DNA of 64,000 bases from Cymodocea nodosa (GCA_036874045.1 CM072336.1:15433001-15497000), one strand, 5' to 3'; counted from the stretch's first letter, positions 33,450-46,347 are shown. The notes: generated by a model not told the origin, from the sequence alone. Program-made: numbers and translations.

Positions 33450-34960
33450 ATGACTAAAGGACAGTCCACAAATTGTCCACATATGTTCGAAGGTAGCAAT
33501 TATGGCTATTGGAAATATAGGATGAAAGTATTCTTTCAGTCAATTGATTTCAAACTATGACCTATAATTATCAATCCTATAGTGTTAGTTACGACTCCAT
33601 ATGATACTTGAACTTTTGATGAAAAGGAGCGAATGACACTGAATGCTAAAGGTTTAAACATCTTGTTTTGTGCTTTATCTCATGATCAATTTAACAAAGT
33701 TTTTGCATATCAAATTGCATATGAGATATGGCATGCATTAGAAGTTGCTAACGAAGGTACTAACCAAGTCAAGGAATCTAAGATTAATATATTAGTACAT
33801 AAATATGAGCTTTTTAAAATGCATGAAAATGAATGTATCTTTGATATATTTTCTTGATATTGTAAATTCATTAAAATCTTTAGGCAAGAAATTCGACGAG
33901 AAAGACTTGGTAAGAAAGATCCTTAGATCTTTAACTAAAATTTCGGCTCAAAAGATAACATCTATTGAAGAGTCCAAAGATTTAAATACATATACACTTG
34001 ATGATCTCATAGGCAATCTGACAACATATGAAGTACAACATTTAGATCCAAAAGGGAAGAATCCTAGAAGGGATCTAGCTTTTAGGCTGATAAAACCTCA
34101 GAAGTCACTAGTGATTCTGACGATGATTTACTATTATTGACTAGAAAATTTAGAAATTTGTTAAATAAATGCAAGAACTTTAGGTCAGTAAAGACATCTG
34201 GAGATATGGAGAAGAAGTCATTCATGAAAGACAAAATCACATGCTACAAGTGCAACAAGCCAAGTCACTTTCAAACTCAATGTCCTCTCAACCAAGATAA
34301 GAACAATTTGAGAAGGAATTTCAGGAATAAAAAATTCAGAAAGAGAAGGACACTTAAAGTGACATGGGATGACTCTTCAACTTCACAAGGTGAAGAAACA
34401 AAGGATTCAATATCAGTCAATGAATCCTCATCAACATCAGATTCAGAAAAAAATCTGGCAAATGTATGCTTCATGGCAAAATCCAATGAGGTATCCTCTG
34501 ATCAAAATGCTAGTTTTGATGGATTACTTATTGAATACAATAAACTAGCTAGAAATATAAGAAAGTAAAAACAGAAGGAAAGAACACTAGGAAAATGCTA
34601 GATGAATCTGAAAATAAGATTGATTTTCTAAACTCTACATTGAATAAATTTAAAGAACAAAATCAAAAGCATGCACAAGAAATTTTAAAGTTTACTGCAA
34701 TAGAAAGAAATTTGCATGCTATTTGTAAAAATTTAATTGCTAATAAAAAGAAAATGATCTGTGAAATTGAAAAACTGAAACTGACTATTATTGATTTAAA
34801 TTCAGAAATTGATATGTTAAAGATTAAAGTCTACAATCAAAAGGCTACATTAGGTAAATAGAATAATAGTCAAATTATAACAAATGAACTTAGTAGTAAA
34901 ATATCAAATGTAGAAAAACATGGTATTGGTTTACACGATGCATCTTCAGAAAATTAACAC
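33450..34960 (+). pseudogene. Element D gag
   Basis: The translation starts MTKGQSTNCPHMFEGSNYGY. The central gag region has VANEGTNQVKESKINILVHK (about 33748). The zinc knuckle CYKCNKPSHFQTQC lies at about 34243-34285, followed by an arginine/lysine-rich tract, an acidic serine tract, and a long coiled coil (about 34595-34860). G1 joins directly after it. Broken in a few places. Confidence 0.85.
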
Positions 34961-34963
34961 TAG

Positions 34964-36010
34964 AAAAACTTGGATTTGCTACTTCTGTTTTTGCTTAGTT
35001 AATTTATCTTTATGCCTATTCTTTCTTTTAGAAGTAAACAAACAACCTTTAATACAATTTAGATATTAATTCCAATTTGTACTTTAACTGCAAGTGCACA
35101 GTGTCTATTGTATCAATGTGCAAATACAGGTTGATCCTAGAGGGAATTGCTGACGAATTTAAGAACTGTTTGATTGTTAACAATTCAAATTTATATTCAA
35201 TAAGCACTCCGTTGAATTACAGTTAACTCAATGGACAAAGTTCATTGAGTTATGGCTAACTCAACGGACTATCCTCGTGAACTTAAGTTAACTCTACGAG
35301 CCTGTCTCTTCTTTATAATATTGCTATTTACAGAGGAATTCAGCCAATCATTGGGCGATTCCACAGATTGTAAATAACATCAATTAAGCTTTTTAATGCT
35401 AGTTAACATTGGATTTATCATTAAGCAATACTAACATTCAGATGATTCAAACAATAACCATTAAAATCTTTAAGTCTTTTGTACGAACCAATTTCAGTAA
35501 ACTGTAAAATTAAAACCAACATAAAACAATCAAAAAACTGATACAGATAACATTAATCACGATACAACACAAACAATACAATACTCAAATACAACATACA
35601 AACAAAGATAAATTGTTTTTGGTATTTTTGTTTTGATGTGAACGTGGAAATGGGCGAAAGGTGAAATGTAAAGTAATCTCACTTGACAGTAAATACTTCC
35701 GACACTACTTGCAACGCGATTACACCATTGAAAATTAAACCACTTACAATTCTATCTCCTCTCCCTATAGAATCGCGAGTCCAGAATTGCAAGATGATCT
35801 CTTCTTTAGCATACAGGCATCAACCCGAAGCCAAGGCTAAAAGCTTTACAATCTCTTAAAATATTAGTCGGCGCTTGGTGAAAAAGGCTTCCCTTCCCGC
35901 GACGCGATCACTCCTCACAGTGGTTGTCAGACAATGTGTTTGCCTCGGAATCAACCCGACATCAAGCAAGTATCCTCACAGACCTCCGATGGTTGGTGAT
36001 TATGGTCTAA
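34964..36010 (-). repeat. Element G1 downstream LTR piece
   Basis: It matches the U5-side half of the 44342-46347 LTR (GCACTCCGTTGAATTACAG near 35206, CTCCCTATAGAATCGCGAG near 35762, CCTCACAGACCTCCG near 35970). It ends at 36010, where the gag domain begins. Confidence 0.85.
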
Positions 36011-36019
36011 CTTCCATTG

Positions 36020-37190
36020 GTTCCTTCTATCTAAGTGATATATTTCTATTCTGATTTTGAATTGCAGCATTTCCAAATATAAATTCTAGACGATTGTTTA
36101 CTTGTTGGATTATCTTTTCTAATTTCTCTATTCTAGCTCCTTGTTCAATTAATACTTCATAACTTATGTTCTTCTCATTTATATTTTCTCCTCCTTGAAA
36201 ATTGTTGTTTCTCCAAGATAAATTCGGGTGATTTCTCCAATTAGGATTATAAGAATTTCCCAAGTTATCTCTCTGGTTTCTAGCATAAATAATATCTAAG
36301 TCATTTATGTTTGTATTCTTTTCTGCTAGCTTTTGATTTAATGATAATTCTTCTATTTTCTTTGTTAATTCATTTAATTTCACCTCTAGCATAGTATTGG
36401 AATCTATTTCATGCATTCCTCTTGGCAATATTCTTTTATCTACAATAGCTTCAACCGAATTTTCCCACTATGCAGTTCTTTTTGCAAAATTTTCTAAATA
36501 TGCCCATGCTTCTTCACTACATAATTTTAAAAATCCATTTTGACAAGTAGATTCTAATAAAGATTTCGTTGAAACATCTATGCCTTCATAAATTATACCT
36601 ATTAATTGTGCTTTACTCATTGCATGAAGTGGACATTGAGTCAGTAAATCTTTAAATCTTTCAAAATATTTCCAAAATGATTCACCCTGTTTTTGGCTAT
36701 ATATTAATATTTCTTTCTTCTTTTTAATCGTTTGATGTGTCGGATAATATTTTTCCAGAAAAACAGTGCAAAATTCAGTCCATGTAGAAATTGAATCAGG
36801 CAATAGAGTATATAACCATCTCTTAACTGTATCTTTTAAAGAAAAAGGGATATATCTAAGTTTAATAGCATCTATACTCATGTTCGGCATTTTCATCATT
36901 TGACAAACTTCGTTAAATTCTCTAAGGAAATAATAGGCATCCTCTCTTTCTAATCTATGAAAATGTGGCAATTGACTAATGTAATCAGATTTCAATTCAA
37001 ACCTATCTCCCTCAAAGTTTGGCAATCGAATACATGAAGGTTCATCAATTAATTCAGGATACAGAATTTCTCCTAATAGTTTTTCTACTGGAGCAGCTAT
37101 CTCTACGTTCTCTTTTAAAGAAAGGTTAGCTACACCCCAAAGAATTTCGTTAAAGTTCAGTTCAAAATTTTTTTCAATACTTCTCTGCAA
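36020..37190 (-). pseudogene. Displaced Athila-type gag domain
   Basis: The minus-strand translation contains the Retrotrans_gag domain: IRLPNFEGDRFELKSDYIS (about 37020), YIPFSLKDTVKRWLYTLLPD (about 36850), FLEKYYPTHQTIKKKKEI (about 36760), GESFWKYFERFKDLLTQCP (about 36680). A NYNPNWRNHPNLSW-type tail lies near 36245 and a coiled coil near 36130. This belongs directly after the 5' LTR in Athila elements, yet here it follows ORF3 and abuts an LTR piece, while the 5' side of G1 begins with the zinc-knuckle part of gag. Broken. Confidence 0.8.
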
Positions 37191-37214
37191 TGAAAATTCC
37201 TGGGTAGGTGTTCT

Positions 37215-39153
37215 ATGTCAACTGCATACGTGGCCCATTTGACAAATTGACTTAATTCTATGTCATGGCCCTGTCGTTGATAGACATTCTTAATCAGAAT
37301 GTTAGCTACCATGTGTGCTTTACCATTTAAATGCTTCAATCAGTTTAATAATGGTACACCAGGATTGATAGCTAAACAATACTTAATTTGCTGTTCAGTC
37401 CATTTAACTACAGTTGTATCTTCCAAAATTTTTGTTCCTTCATTCTTTAAACCTAATATGTTGTGGAGAAGCTATAGTGTTATCTGTACATCAGCTTCCT
37501 CCACGTTTGAAATTAATCCTCCTTCTCTTTCTCTCAAATTTTCATAGAAACAGGGCACTAAATTTTCATATACTGCATGCCCTCTTTCATGAGATATAAA
37601 TTGCAGTAGACCTTGGAATTCAAATAGATCTTTGATTTCTTGCATTCCATCCCAATTTACTGGTCTACTGTAAATAATATCGTAACCCCTTATTTCTTGG
37701 TATTTGGTATAAGCTTCCTAACTACAAAAATGTACTTCATTCAAAATTGTTGTTTCAGTCGGGTCAGGAAGGTGACTTTGTTGCTCTAGAGGGGTTTGTA
37801 CTTGTTCTTCCTCTAGCATAGGCTGCATTTGGGCATTCTCTTTAGATTCCTAAATTTTTGCTTTTGCTTTTGCTTTTGTTTGTGGTGGTGAGCCGATAGA
37901 ACTCTCCACTCTGTCTTAAATTCTTTCCATAATTTGCTGAAGAGTTTCTTGCTCTTCAATGGAATTTGTGAAATTATTTTTGTCCAAATGGCTTCTTTCA
38001 GCCTTTTCATTTTCTACTCTTTTTTCTTCCTCCTGACTACCAATCTGTTCTGTTACTATTCTTTCTGATTCTGTAATAGATTGGGATGGAGTCACGGGCA
38101 TTTCAGTTTCTGCCCTAATTTTTGTTTCTTCTTCTACAGGCTGCAAACTAATTTCAGCCTGATTTTCTTCTTGTCTTTGCTCCTCCTACTCCTCCTCAGA
38201 TTCAGATAGCAGGTTAATAAAAATCTGCTCCACATGCCTTGTAAAAATTGGTACTTCAGATTTAATTTCTTCATATTCAGGCACTTTTTCTTTTCCTTTC
38301 TTTTTTCTAATTAGTTGTGCCTGTTCTTCCTCTTCATCTTTTGAAATTAAATCTACAAAAATAGGCTTTGTAGACCTTCGAGCCACAGGTACTAGCTCTT
38401 CCTGTTTAATTCTTCCAATAATTGCTAGTCTCGAAGGACCAGCTTCAGCTTCTTTTGCAGCATATCTAACAACATTTCTGGCAGTAGCTTCTTGTTGCTG
38501 TTCCACTTTAATTTTATATTGGGCTTTCAACTTTTATGCAGCCCTCTTTTTGTACAATGCATTAAACACCAGGTGTGCTTTAGCCACTACCACATCTTCT
38601 GATTCTCCTTGGTTTTTTCCAACTTGAACCAGTTTTGCAAATTCTCTTATTTCTTCTTCAGTCGAAGGCCCCATCATTTTTGCTCGTGCCAATGGCTTAA
38701 ATAGTGGAACTGAAGGTCCTAACTACTGTTCCTCAGGAGTAGGTCTTTCAGTAGTTGGTTCCTCTCGTTCTTCAGTTGCCTCTTCTTCATTTTATTTCCT
38801 TTCTTGCTCCTAGATCGCCCATTGAGCTCGTCTACATATTCATCTGTTGAACCAGAGCCGGGACTTACGTTGGATTAATTCTAGGGCAACTTCATTACTT
38901 GGCCTTATTTGTCATTCCTTGCTTACAACTATTTCTGTTGCTATTCTGATTCGTGTTTCCATTATTTGAGGTATTTATATACCCATATCTACTAAATCTC
39001 TTCTAAACTTGAAAAGTCCTGATTCTACCTTCTCTAGCTCTTTCTCTCTTGTCGTATTTCTGATCTTCTACCACGTGTGCCACTCTTCTTATTCCTTCAG
39101 TAATTCTGATGTATCAACATCTTCCCAGAATTCAGGCGTCATCTTCCTCATCG
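37215..39153 (-). pseudogene. G1 ORF3: envelope-position ORF with plant transposon protein domain
   Basis: Minus-strand start MRKMTPEFWED at 39153. A glutamate/lysine-rich first half (VALELIQRKSRLW, KAQYKIKVEQQQEATARN) includes acidic repeats such as FVDLISKDEEEE and FINLLSESEEE. A globular part follows, with HVVYENLVPCF-like text (about 37570) and LNGKAHMVANILIKNVYQRQ (about 37335). The last third seen in G3 is not present. It sits in the pol-to-LTR position that in Athila holds the env-like gene; the domain matches what Pfam describes, from memory, as a putative plant transposon protein. Its function is unknown. Broken. Confidence 0.75.
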
Positions 39154-39552
39154 TGGAGTTACACAACAGCACGGAATCGCTCTGATTTCTACTGTTCTAG
39201 ATTCTAAATGATTTGCCAGATAATGCCCTCAAAACCCTAGGTTTTAGTTTAAATAAACCCTAAGTTTAGTCGGGTAATCGGGTCATTTCCCGTACAAGCA
39301 AATATAATAATAAAAATATTACAGAGAATAGTTTTTTTGTTTTTTGTTTTACCAGTTTAACCGATACTATGTTTCGGTTAGACCTAAATATTTTTTATTT
39401 TTTTAATTTTCTTTCGGTTGAATCAATACTATGTTTCGGTAAAACCAATATTTTTTTCTGAAAATTAATATACAATTTTTTTAATGTTTCGGTCATATTG
39501 ATGGATCTAGTTGGTTGAACCGCAACTATTTTTATGTTTTATATATATTTTT

Positions 39553-39585
<33 letters not shown>

Positions 39586-39606
39586 AACATAAAAACTGAT
39601 TTCTTA
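39154..39606 (-). promoter_or_regulatory. Spacer between integrase and ORF3: telo-boxes, ATAGTATCGGTT repeats, AT microsatellite
   Basis: Two telo-box-like sites, AAACCCTA (about 39229 and 39253 in plus reading), flank TTTAGTTTAAATAA. The text is nearly identical in G3 at about 61140-61180. From 39355 to 39510 the plus strand has three copies of an ACTATGTTTCGGT-type unit. (AT)12 occupies 39561-39585. This could hold the promoter or splice acceptor used for ORF3; that is inference. Confidence 0.5.
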
Positions 39607-42600
39607 CTAAGTAAAGCTCGAGTAGTCCTCTACTCTGACTTCTTCTATAATTCCAAAGGAGCTTTTTGGTGTTTTTAGAATAGATTTAAGTCTTTGTCCA
39701 TTTACTTTAAATATATTCTGATTTTTAGGATTTTCAATTTCAATAGCTCCATAAGGATAAAGATTTCGAACTATATAAGGTCCTACCCATCTAGATCTTA
39801 ATTTTCCTGGATGGTTATGGAGTCTAGCCATATAAAGATATACTTCTTGTCCTATTTCAAAGCTTTTAGGAATAATTTTTCTATCATGCTAGAATTTAAT
39901 TTTCTCTTTTTCTCTTACAATCTTTGAATAAGCTTCATTTCTAAATTCTTCTAATTCAATTAGTTGCATTTTCCTATTTTCAGCAGCTTGATTTAAATTA
40001 GTGTTCAGAGTTTTTAATGCCCAATAAGCTTTATGTTCTATTTCAACAGGTAAATGACAACTTTTTCCATATACTAGCCTAAAAGGTGACATACCTAAGC
40101 TCGTTTTATAAGCAGTTCTATAAGCCCAAAGTGCATTTATCAATCAATTAGCCCAATCTATTCTAGTAGGATTTACTACTTTTTCCAAGATTAATTTAAT
40201 TTGTTTGTTTGCACTTTCTACTTGTCCACTTGTTTGCGGATGATATGATGTTGCAATTTTGTGGTTTACTCCATACTTCTTCATTAAGGCTTCAAAACTT
40301 CTATTACAGAAATGAGTTCCTCTATCACTGATAATAGCTTTAGGTATTCCAAATCTGGCAAATATATTTGTTCTTATAAATTGTATTGCCACTTTGTTAT
40401 CATTAGTTTTTGTAGGAATAGCTTCTATCCATTTAGATACATAATCCACCCCCAACAATATGTAATTAAATTGATTAGACATAGGAAATGGACGTATAAA
40501 ATCTATTCCCCACACATCAAAGATTTCAACCTCAATAATAGGATTAAGAGGCATCATATTCCTCTTTGATATTCTTCCTATTTATTGACATCTTAAACAA
40601 CTTAAGCAATATTTATGAGCATCATTGAATAGTGTTGGACAATAAAACCCACATTACAGAATTTTTGCAGTAGTTTTCCCTGAACCAAAATGTCCTCCAC
40701 AAGCTTGTTCATGACAGAAAGACAATATGCTCAAATATTCAGTTTCTGGAACACACCTCCTTAAAATCAGATCAGGACATTTCTTAAATAAGTAGGGGTC
40801 TTCTCAATAGTAATATTTTACTCTTGAGAAAAACAATTTCTTATCCTATTTATTCCAATCCTTAGGTGTTAAACCAGTAACTAAGTAATTAACTATGTCT
40901 GCATACCAAGGCATTGTGTTGATGGTCATTAATTGTTCATCAAGAAAATTATCCTTAATTTCAATATTTGATTTTTCTATTTGTAATCTTGATAAATGAT
41001 CTGCTACTACATTCTCACAACCTTTTTTATCTTTAATTTCTAAATCAAATTCTTGCAATAATAATATCCATCGGATCAATCTAGGTTTAGTTTCTTTTTT
41101 CTTTATTAGATATGATCCGTGTATACTATTACTTTAGCTCCAATCAGATATGATCTAAACTTTTCTAATGCAAACACAACAGCTAATAATTCTTTTTCAG
41201 TAGTTGTGTAATTAACTTGAGCATCTTTTAAGGTTTTGCTTGCATAATGAATCACTCTAAGAGATTTTTCTATCTTTTGTCCTAACATTGCTCCTACAGC
41301 AAAATCAGAAGCATCGCACACTAATTCAAATGGATGGTTCCAATTAGGTGCTTGAATTATAGGAGTTGAAATTAAGCTAGTCTTAAGTCTGAAAAATGCT
41401 TCCTTGCAATTTTTATCAAAGTTAAATGGAACATCTTTTAATAGATTAGTTAAAGGTCTAGCTATCTTTCTAAAGTCTTTAATAAATCTTCTATAAAAAC
41501 CAGCATGCCCTAGAAATGATCTAATACCTTTTACTGATTTAGGTTCTGGTAGATTAGAAAATACTTCTATTTTAGCTTTATCTACTTCCAACCCTTTTTT
41601 AGAAACAACATGCCCTAAGACTATTCCTTGTTTAACCATGAAGTGACATTTTTCCCAATTTAAAACCAGATTTTTTTCCGCACAGCGTTTTAATATTTGG
41701 TCTTAATTGCTTAAACACACTTCATATGAGTTACCATATACAGTAAAATCATCCATAAATATTTCTAAAAAATCTTCAGTTATTCTAGTAAATATGCCCT
41801 ACACACACCTTTGAAAGGTAGCTAGCGCATTGCATAATCCGAATGGCATTCTTTTAAAAGCATAAGTTCCATAAGGACAGGTGAAAGTTGTTTTCTCTTG
41901 ATCCTCTAATGCTACTAGAATTTGATTATATCCTAAATACCCGTCTAGGAAACAAAATATTCTTACCCTACTAATCTTTCCAGCATTTGATCTATAAAAG
42001 GTAAGGGAAAATGATCTTTCCTAGTCACAACATTCAGCTTTCTATAGTCTATACATACTCTCCAGCCTGATTGAATTCTAGTAGGTATCAAGTCTTGACT
42101 TTCATTCTTAATAACTATTAATCCTGATTTCTTGGGAACTACATGGATTGGACTAACCCACGAGCTATCAGAAATCAGATAAATTATGTTATTATCTAAC
42201 CATTTAACTATTTCCTTCCTGACTACTTCTTTAAGGTTTAGATTTAATCTCCTCTCAGGAATTCTAACAAGTTTAGCATTCTCTTCTAAATATATGTGGT
42301 GACAGCATAAAGTTGAACTTAACCCTTTTATATTAGTCATAGTCCATCCTATTGCTTCCTTATAACTTTTTACTACATCTTTTAATTTAGCTATTTGATC
42401 CTCTTTTAAATCTGAAGCAATAATGATTGGACAGGTCCATTTATCTTCTAGAAATATATAGGTTAATTCAGGAGGTAAATGTTTTAATTCTAAATGCTGC
42501 CCATCAGAAGCTAAAGCTCCTAATTGAACATCATCATTTTTTAAATTAATTTCTTCCTGATCTCCTTCTATATTTATGCTTTCACTTTCTTCTAAAGTTT

Positions 42601-42868
42601 CAGAATTGATTTGCCTATTTAATTCTTCTTGAATCACATCATCTAACATATCTCCTTCATCCTCTAAAAAGTCTATGGTATGTAAGGACATTTCTAACTC
42701 CTCAAACCTTTCTGGTTTGAAAATATTTAATTGAGTATCCTCATTACCATATGCTAACTTCATTACTTCAGTTTTACAATTTATAACAGCCCCTAATGTT
42801 GCTAAAAATGGCCTTCCCAAAATTAAAGATGTATCACTATTTTTATGCTTAATTTGTTGGGAATCCAA
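39607..42868 (-). pseudogene. G1 pol: RT, RNase H, integrase
   Basis: Minus-strand domains: RT start with WVSPIHVVPKKSG (about 42160) and WRVCIDYRKLNVVTRKDHFP (about 42060), and catalytic FMDDFTVYG (about 41750). RVT connection and RNase H have GFYRRFIKDFRKIARPL (about 41500) and ELVCDASDFAVGAMLG (about 41320). The integrase core has VWGIDFIRPFPMS (about 40520), IISDRGTHFCN (about 40340) and YHPQTSGQVESANKQ (about 40235). The integrase tail is NHPGKLRSRWVGPY (about 39815). RT-RH-INT order defines Ty3-gypsy. Broken several times. Confidence 0.9.
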
Positions 42869-42928
42869 AATTACAATATCAATAGGATATATAAAATTCT
42901 TGATTTTAATTAAGGCATCCTCTATTTT

Positions 42929-44263
42929 TCATCTAGGGTATCTTATACTTCTATCAGCTAATTGAATAACCGTACTAGTAGGAGTTAAGCCTTCTAATCC
43001 TAAGGATGCAAATATATCACTTGGCATAACATTTATACCTACACCTAAGTCTATTAAGGTTCTTTCTAGAATGGTATTTCCTATGGTGCATGATATAACA
43101 GGGATTCCAGGATCAGATAACTTTTTAGGAATTTGTGGCAGAAATAGGGAACTACTTTGCTCAGCTAAAAAGACCTTTTTAAGAACTTTTCGCTCTCTTT
43201 TCTTAGTACACCAATCCTTTAGAAATTTAGCATAAGGTGGCATATTCTGCAATAGATCTAACAAAGGAATGTTAACTTGTACTTTTTCAAAAATTTCTTT
43301 GATTTTCTCTTGTGTTTCAGGAATTGTTTGTTGTAATCTTTCAGGATAGGGTGCTAAAGATTTTGATTTCAAAGACTCTTTTTCTTTTAGTTGATTTGTT
43401 TGATCATTTTTAGCTTCAACCACAGATTCAGATTGTTCTTTAGTGATTTCTAGATTTTTAGCTATTACATTTTCATTATCATTTTGATTTTTACTCCTGT
43501 CCACCTTCATATCATTTTCATTTTGAGTTCTTGGTGGTATATTAGTTCCAGATCTTAATGTTACACATACATCTTCCAGATTTTCATTGTTTTTATGATG
43601 TTTTTGCATATCATTTTCGTGATTATGATCTTCAATTGTTTTTAGTTTTAAAGTGCATTCTTTAAATTCTATTACATTAGTGTTTTCTATTTGTTGTATA
43701 TTTTGCAAATTATGCAGGTTTATAACATTATAATTCTCATTGTCCTGTTGTATAACTTGTATTTTCATTGCATTTTCGTTTAATGCTTTTAATTTTATTT
43801 CTAGATCATCTAATTTCATTGCATTCAATTTTTGATCAATTTTCTTTATGGCTTTTTCAGTTTCGTAAATTATATCCTGTTTAGGTTCTGAATATGATTC
43901 CTTATAGTTTATCTGGTTGACTTTTTGTTGATGACACACAAAATATTCCAGTTTGTCCAGATTTTGCTCTATACTATGCTCTAGTCTGTCATAGCTATCC
44001 CAAACTTCAGTGTCTCTCATTATATTACACATTCTATACTAACCATCTGTTGGGTAAACTATAGGATTCTCATACTCGGCTCTATTATATTGAGGATAAT
44101 TCATTTGTTGCTCATGGGATCTAACAATCTGTAGATGTCTCAATTTCAAACAATCAGAAATGTCGTGTCCTTCAAAATTGCAAGATTCACATATGCTAAT
44201 TACAGGTTTCAGAAATCTTTGAGCATAAGCATATACCATATTCTCAATTACAGAAGAAAACAC
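42929..44263 (-). pseudogene. G1 gag tail with zinc knuckle, linker and protease
   Basis: Minus-strand CESCNFEGHDISDC (about 44180) is the Athila-type zinc knuckle. A long asparagine/glutamate-rich linker follows, then VTLRSGTNIPPRTQ (about 43550). The conserved NMPPYAKFLKDW block (about 43240) and the aspartic protease around TLIDLGVGINVMPSDIF (about 43050) and IQLADRSIRYP come last. It begins only about 60 bp after the primer site. Confidence 0.85.
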
Positions 44264-44324
44264 AAAACTCTGACTATTAAAATGAAACAGCTCTAATAGT
44301 TACTTATATCTATTCAATTCAATT

Positions 44325-44341
44325 CCTTGGCAACGACGCCA
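44325..44341 (-). other. Primer-binding site of G1
   Basis: Minus-strand TGGCGTCGTTGCCAAGG closely matches the TGGCGCCGTTGCC site, complementary to tRNA-Asp, used by Athila and related gypsy elements. It marks the inner edge of the 5' LTR. Confidence 0.85.
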
Positions 44342-46347
44342 TAAAACTTGGATTTGCTACTTCTATTTTTACTTAGTTAATTTATCTTTATGCCTATTCT
44401 TTCTTTTAGAAGTAAATAAACAACCTTTAATACAATTTAGATATTAATTCCAATTTGTACTTTAACTGCAAGTGCATAGTGTCTATTGTATCAATGTGCA
44501 AGTACAGGTCGATCCCACAGGGAATTGCTGACGAATTTAAGAACTGTTTGATTGTTAACAATTCAAATTTATATTCAATAAGCACTCCGTTGAATTACAG
44601 TTAACTCAACAGACAAAGTTCGTTGAGTTATGGCTAACTCAACGGACTATCCTCGTGGACTTAAGTTAACTCCACGAGCCTGTCTCTTCTTTATAATATT
44701 GCTATTTACAGAGGAATTCGGCCAACCATTGGGCGATTCTACAGATTGTAAATAACATCAATTAAGCTTTTTAATGCTAGTTAACATTAGATTTATCATT
44801 AAGCAATACTAACATTCAGATAATTCAAACAGTAACCATTAAAATCTTTAAGTCTTTTGTACGAACCAATTTTAGTAAACTGTAAAATAATCTCACTTGA
44901 CAGTAAATACTTCCGACACTACTTGCAATGCGATTACACCACTGAAAATTAAACCACTTACAATTCTGTCTCCTCTCCCTATAGAATCGCGAGTCCAGAA
45001 TTGCAAGATGATCTCCTCTTCAGCATACAGGCATCAACCCGAAGCCAAGGCTAAAGCTTTACAATCTCCTGAAATATGAGTCGGTGCTTGGTGAAAATGG
45101 CTTCCCTTCCCACGACGCGATCGCTCCTCACAGTGGTTGTCAAGCACTGTGTTTGGCTCGAAATCGACCCAACATCAGGCAAGTATCCTCACAGACCTCC
45201 GGTGGTCGGTGATTATGGTGGTGATGATGGTGGTGATGGTGGTTGGTATGGTACTTCAGAGAATTGTGACGCTCATCCTCCTCTACACACACTGTCCGTC
45301 CATCAATCACACATCGATCACACTTTCTTCTTTTTTCTTCTTTTCTTTTATATTTCTTCAGTAGTAACTGCTTCTGCTTGAATTATCGGTTGGATTTCCT
45401 TCATTCATATCAACGGCGATGCTTCCTTCTCCTACGTGATACGTGCAAACGTGGTTTTTCCTTCCAACTGTCCTGTTTCTGCAACCGCTACAATGGCATA
45501 TTAGAAAATATATAGTCCGTGGAGTTACAGATAACTCAACGAACTTTCTTCGTTGATTTAACTATAAAACACGTGCATAAATTTAACTATCCGATGCTTA
45601 GGTGCATTTTGGATACTTATAAACTTAACTATCCGATGCTTAGATGTATTTCGTATAATTACAATTAACTCACTGATATATAACTTAAGTAAATCTACTA
45701 GATCTTGACATGTGTTTGCAGTAGTTTAATCATAAAATAACATTTCGGAGAGTTACAGGTCTAACTATCCGATGCTCATATGCATTTCGGATAGTTGCAG
45801 CTAACTCACTGAAAATCCACTTAAGTCACTTACCTAGAACATGACACGTGTTGCCAGCTATTTTATAAATAAAAAGAGATTTCGGAGAGTTACAGGGATA
45901 ACTCTCCGATGCTCAACTGCAATTTTGGATAGTTATAGATAACTCACCGAAAGTTCACTTAAGTCATTCATTCTGGTTTCGACACGCGTACTTCAGGAAA
46001 TAATAAAATATTCTCTCAAAACATAACTGTTCGGCAATTTAAATATAACTATTCGATACATATTCGGTCTATTAAACATAACTGTCCAAATTTGTTCGGT
46101 ATGTTAAACATAACTATCCGAAATATCAGAAAATTAAGATACTTAAGAATTTCACAGCTTGCAACTTACTGACAGTTCATAAATTTACTAAATTAACATT
46201 AATTCCCCAAAATTAAGCATATTCTTCAATTAAAGCATATAACAGTGCAATTATAACATAATGGCTTAATTCTCATATGATAAGCTAAATATTGTGTAAT
46301 TAACCATCATTTAACCGTTAATAATATGCACTTTTTCATTCTAAACA
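44342..46347 (-). repeat. G1 5' LTR, 2.0 kb
   Basis: In minus orientation it starts TGTTTAGAATGAAAAAGTGC at 46347. U3 (45520-46140) is a run of units like CATTTCGGAGAGTTA facing TAACTATCCGATG. The U5 side has TTCGTTGAGTTATGGCTAACTCAACGG-type units near 44615. A TGGTGATGATGG-type microsatellite lies at 45216-45245. The ORFs within it are not genes. Confidence 0.88.

Larger units (their letters stand above)
34964..46347 (-). mobile_element. Element G1: Athila-type Ty3-gypsy retrotransposon inserted in D, rearranged
   Basis: This is a minus-strand element. In its own orientation the order is: complete 2.0-kb 5' LTR (46347-44342), tRNA-Asp-type primer site, gag tail with zinc knuckle and protease (44263-42790), RT and RNase H (about 42200-41000), integrase (about 40850-39607), spacer with telo-boxes, ORF3 (39153 to about 37215), a gag domain (about 37190-36020) and an LTR piece (36010-34964). 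The RT motif FMDDF and the gag-protease text are those of Athila. Gag in the 3' half is out of place. LTR divergence is about 4% by eye, so this is one of the younger insertions. Broken, with about twenty breaks. Confidence 0.88.

Noticed and set aside
37299-37599. Plus-strand ORFs opposite ORF3, and the matching minus-strand ones at 62806-63106
   Set aside because: They are antisense shadows of ORF3, appearing identically in both copies because the sense sequence is shared.
45076-45381. 101-codon and 75-codon ORFs
   Set aside because: They lie inside the G1 5' LTR around a TGG/TGA microsatellite; not conserved as a frame in G3.
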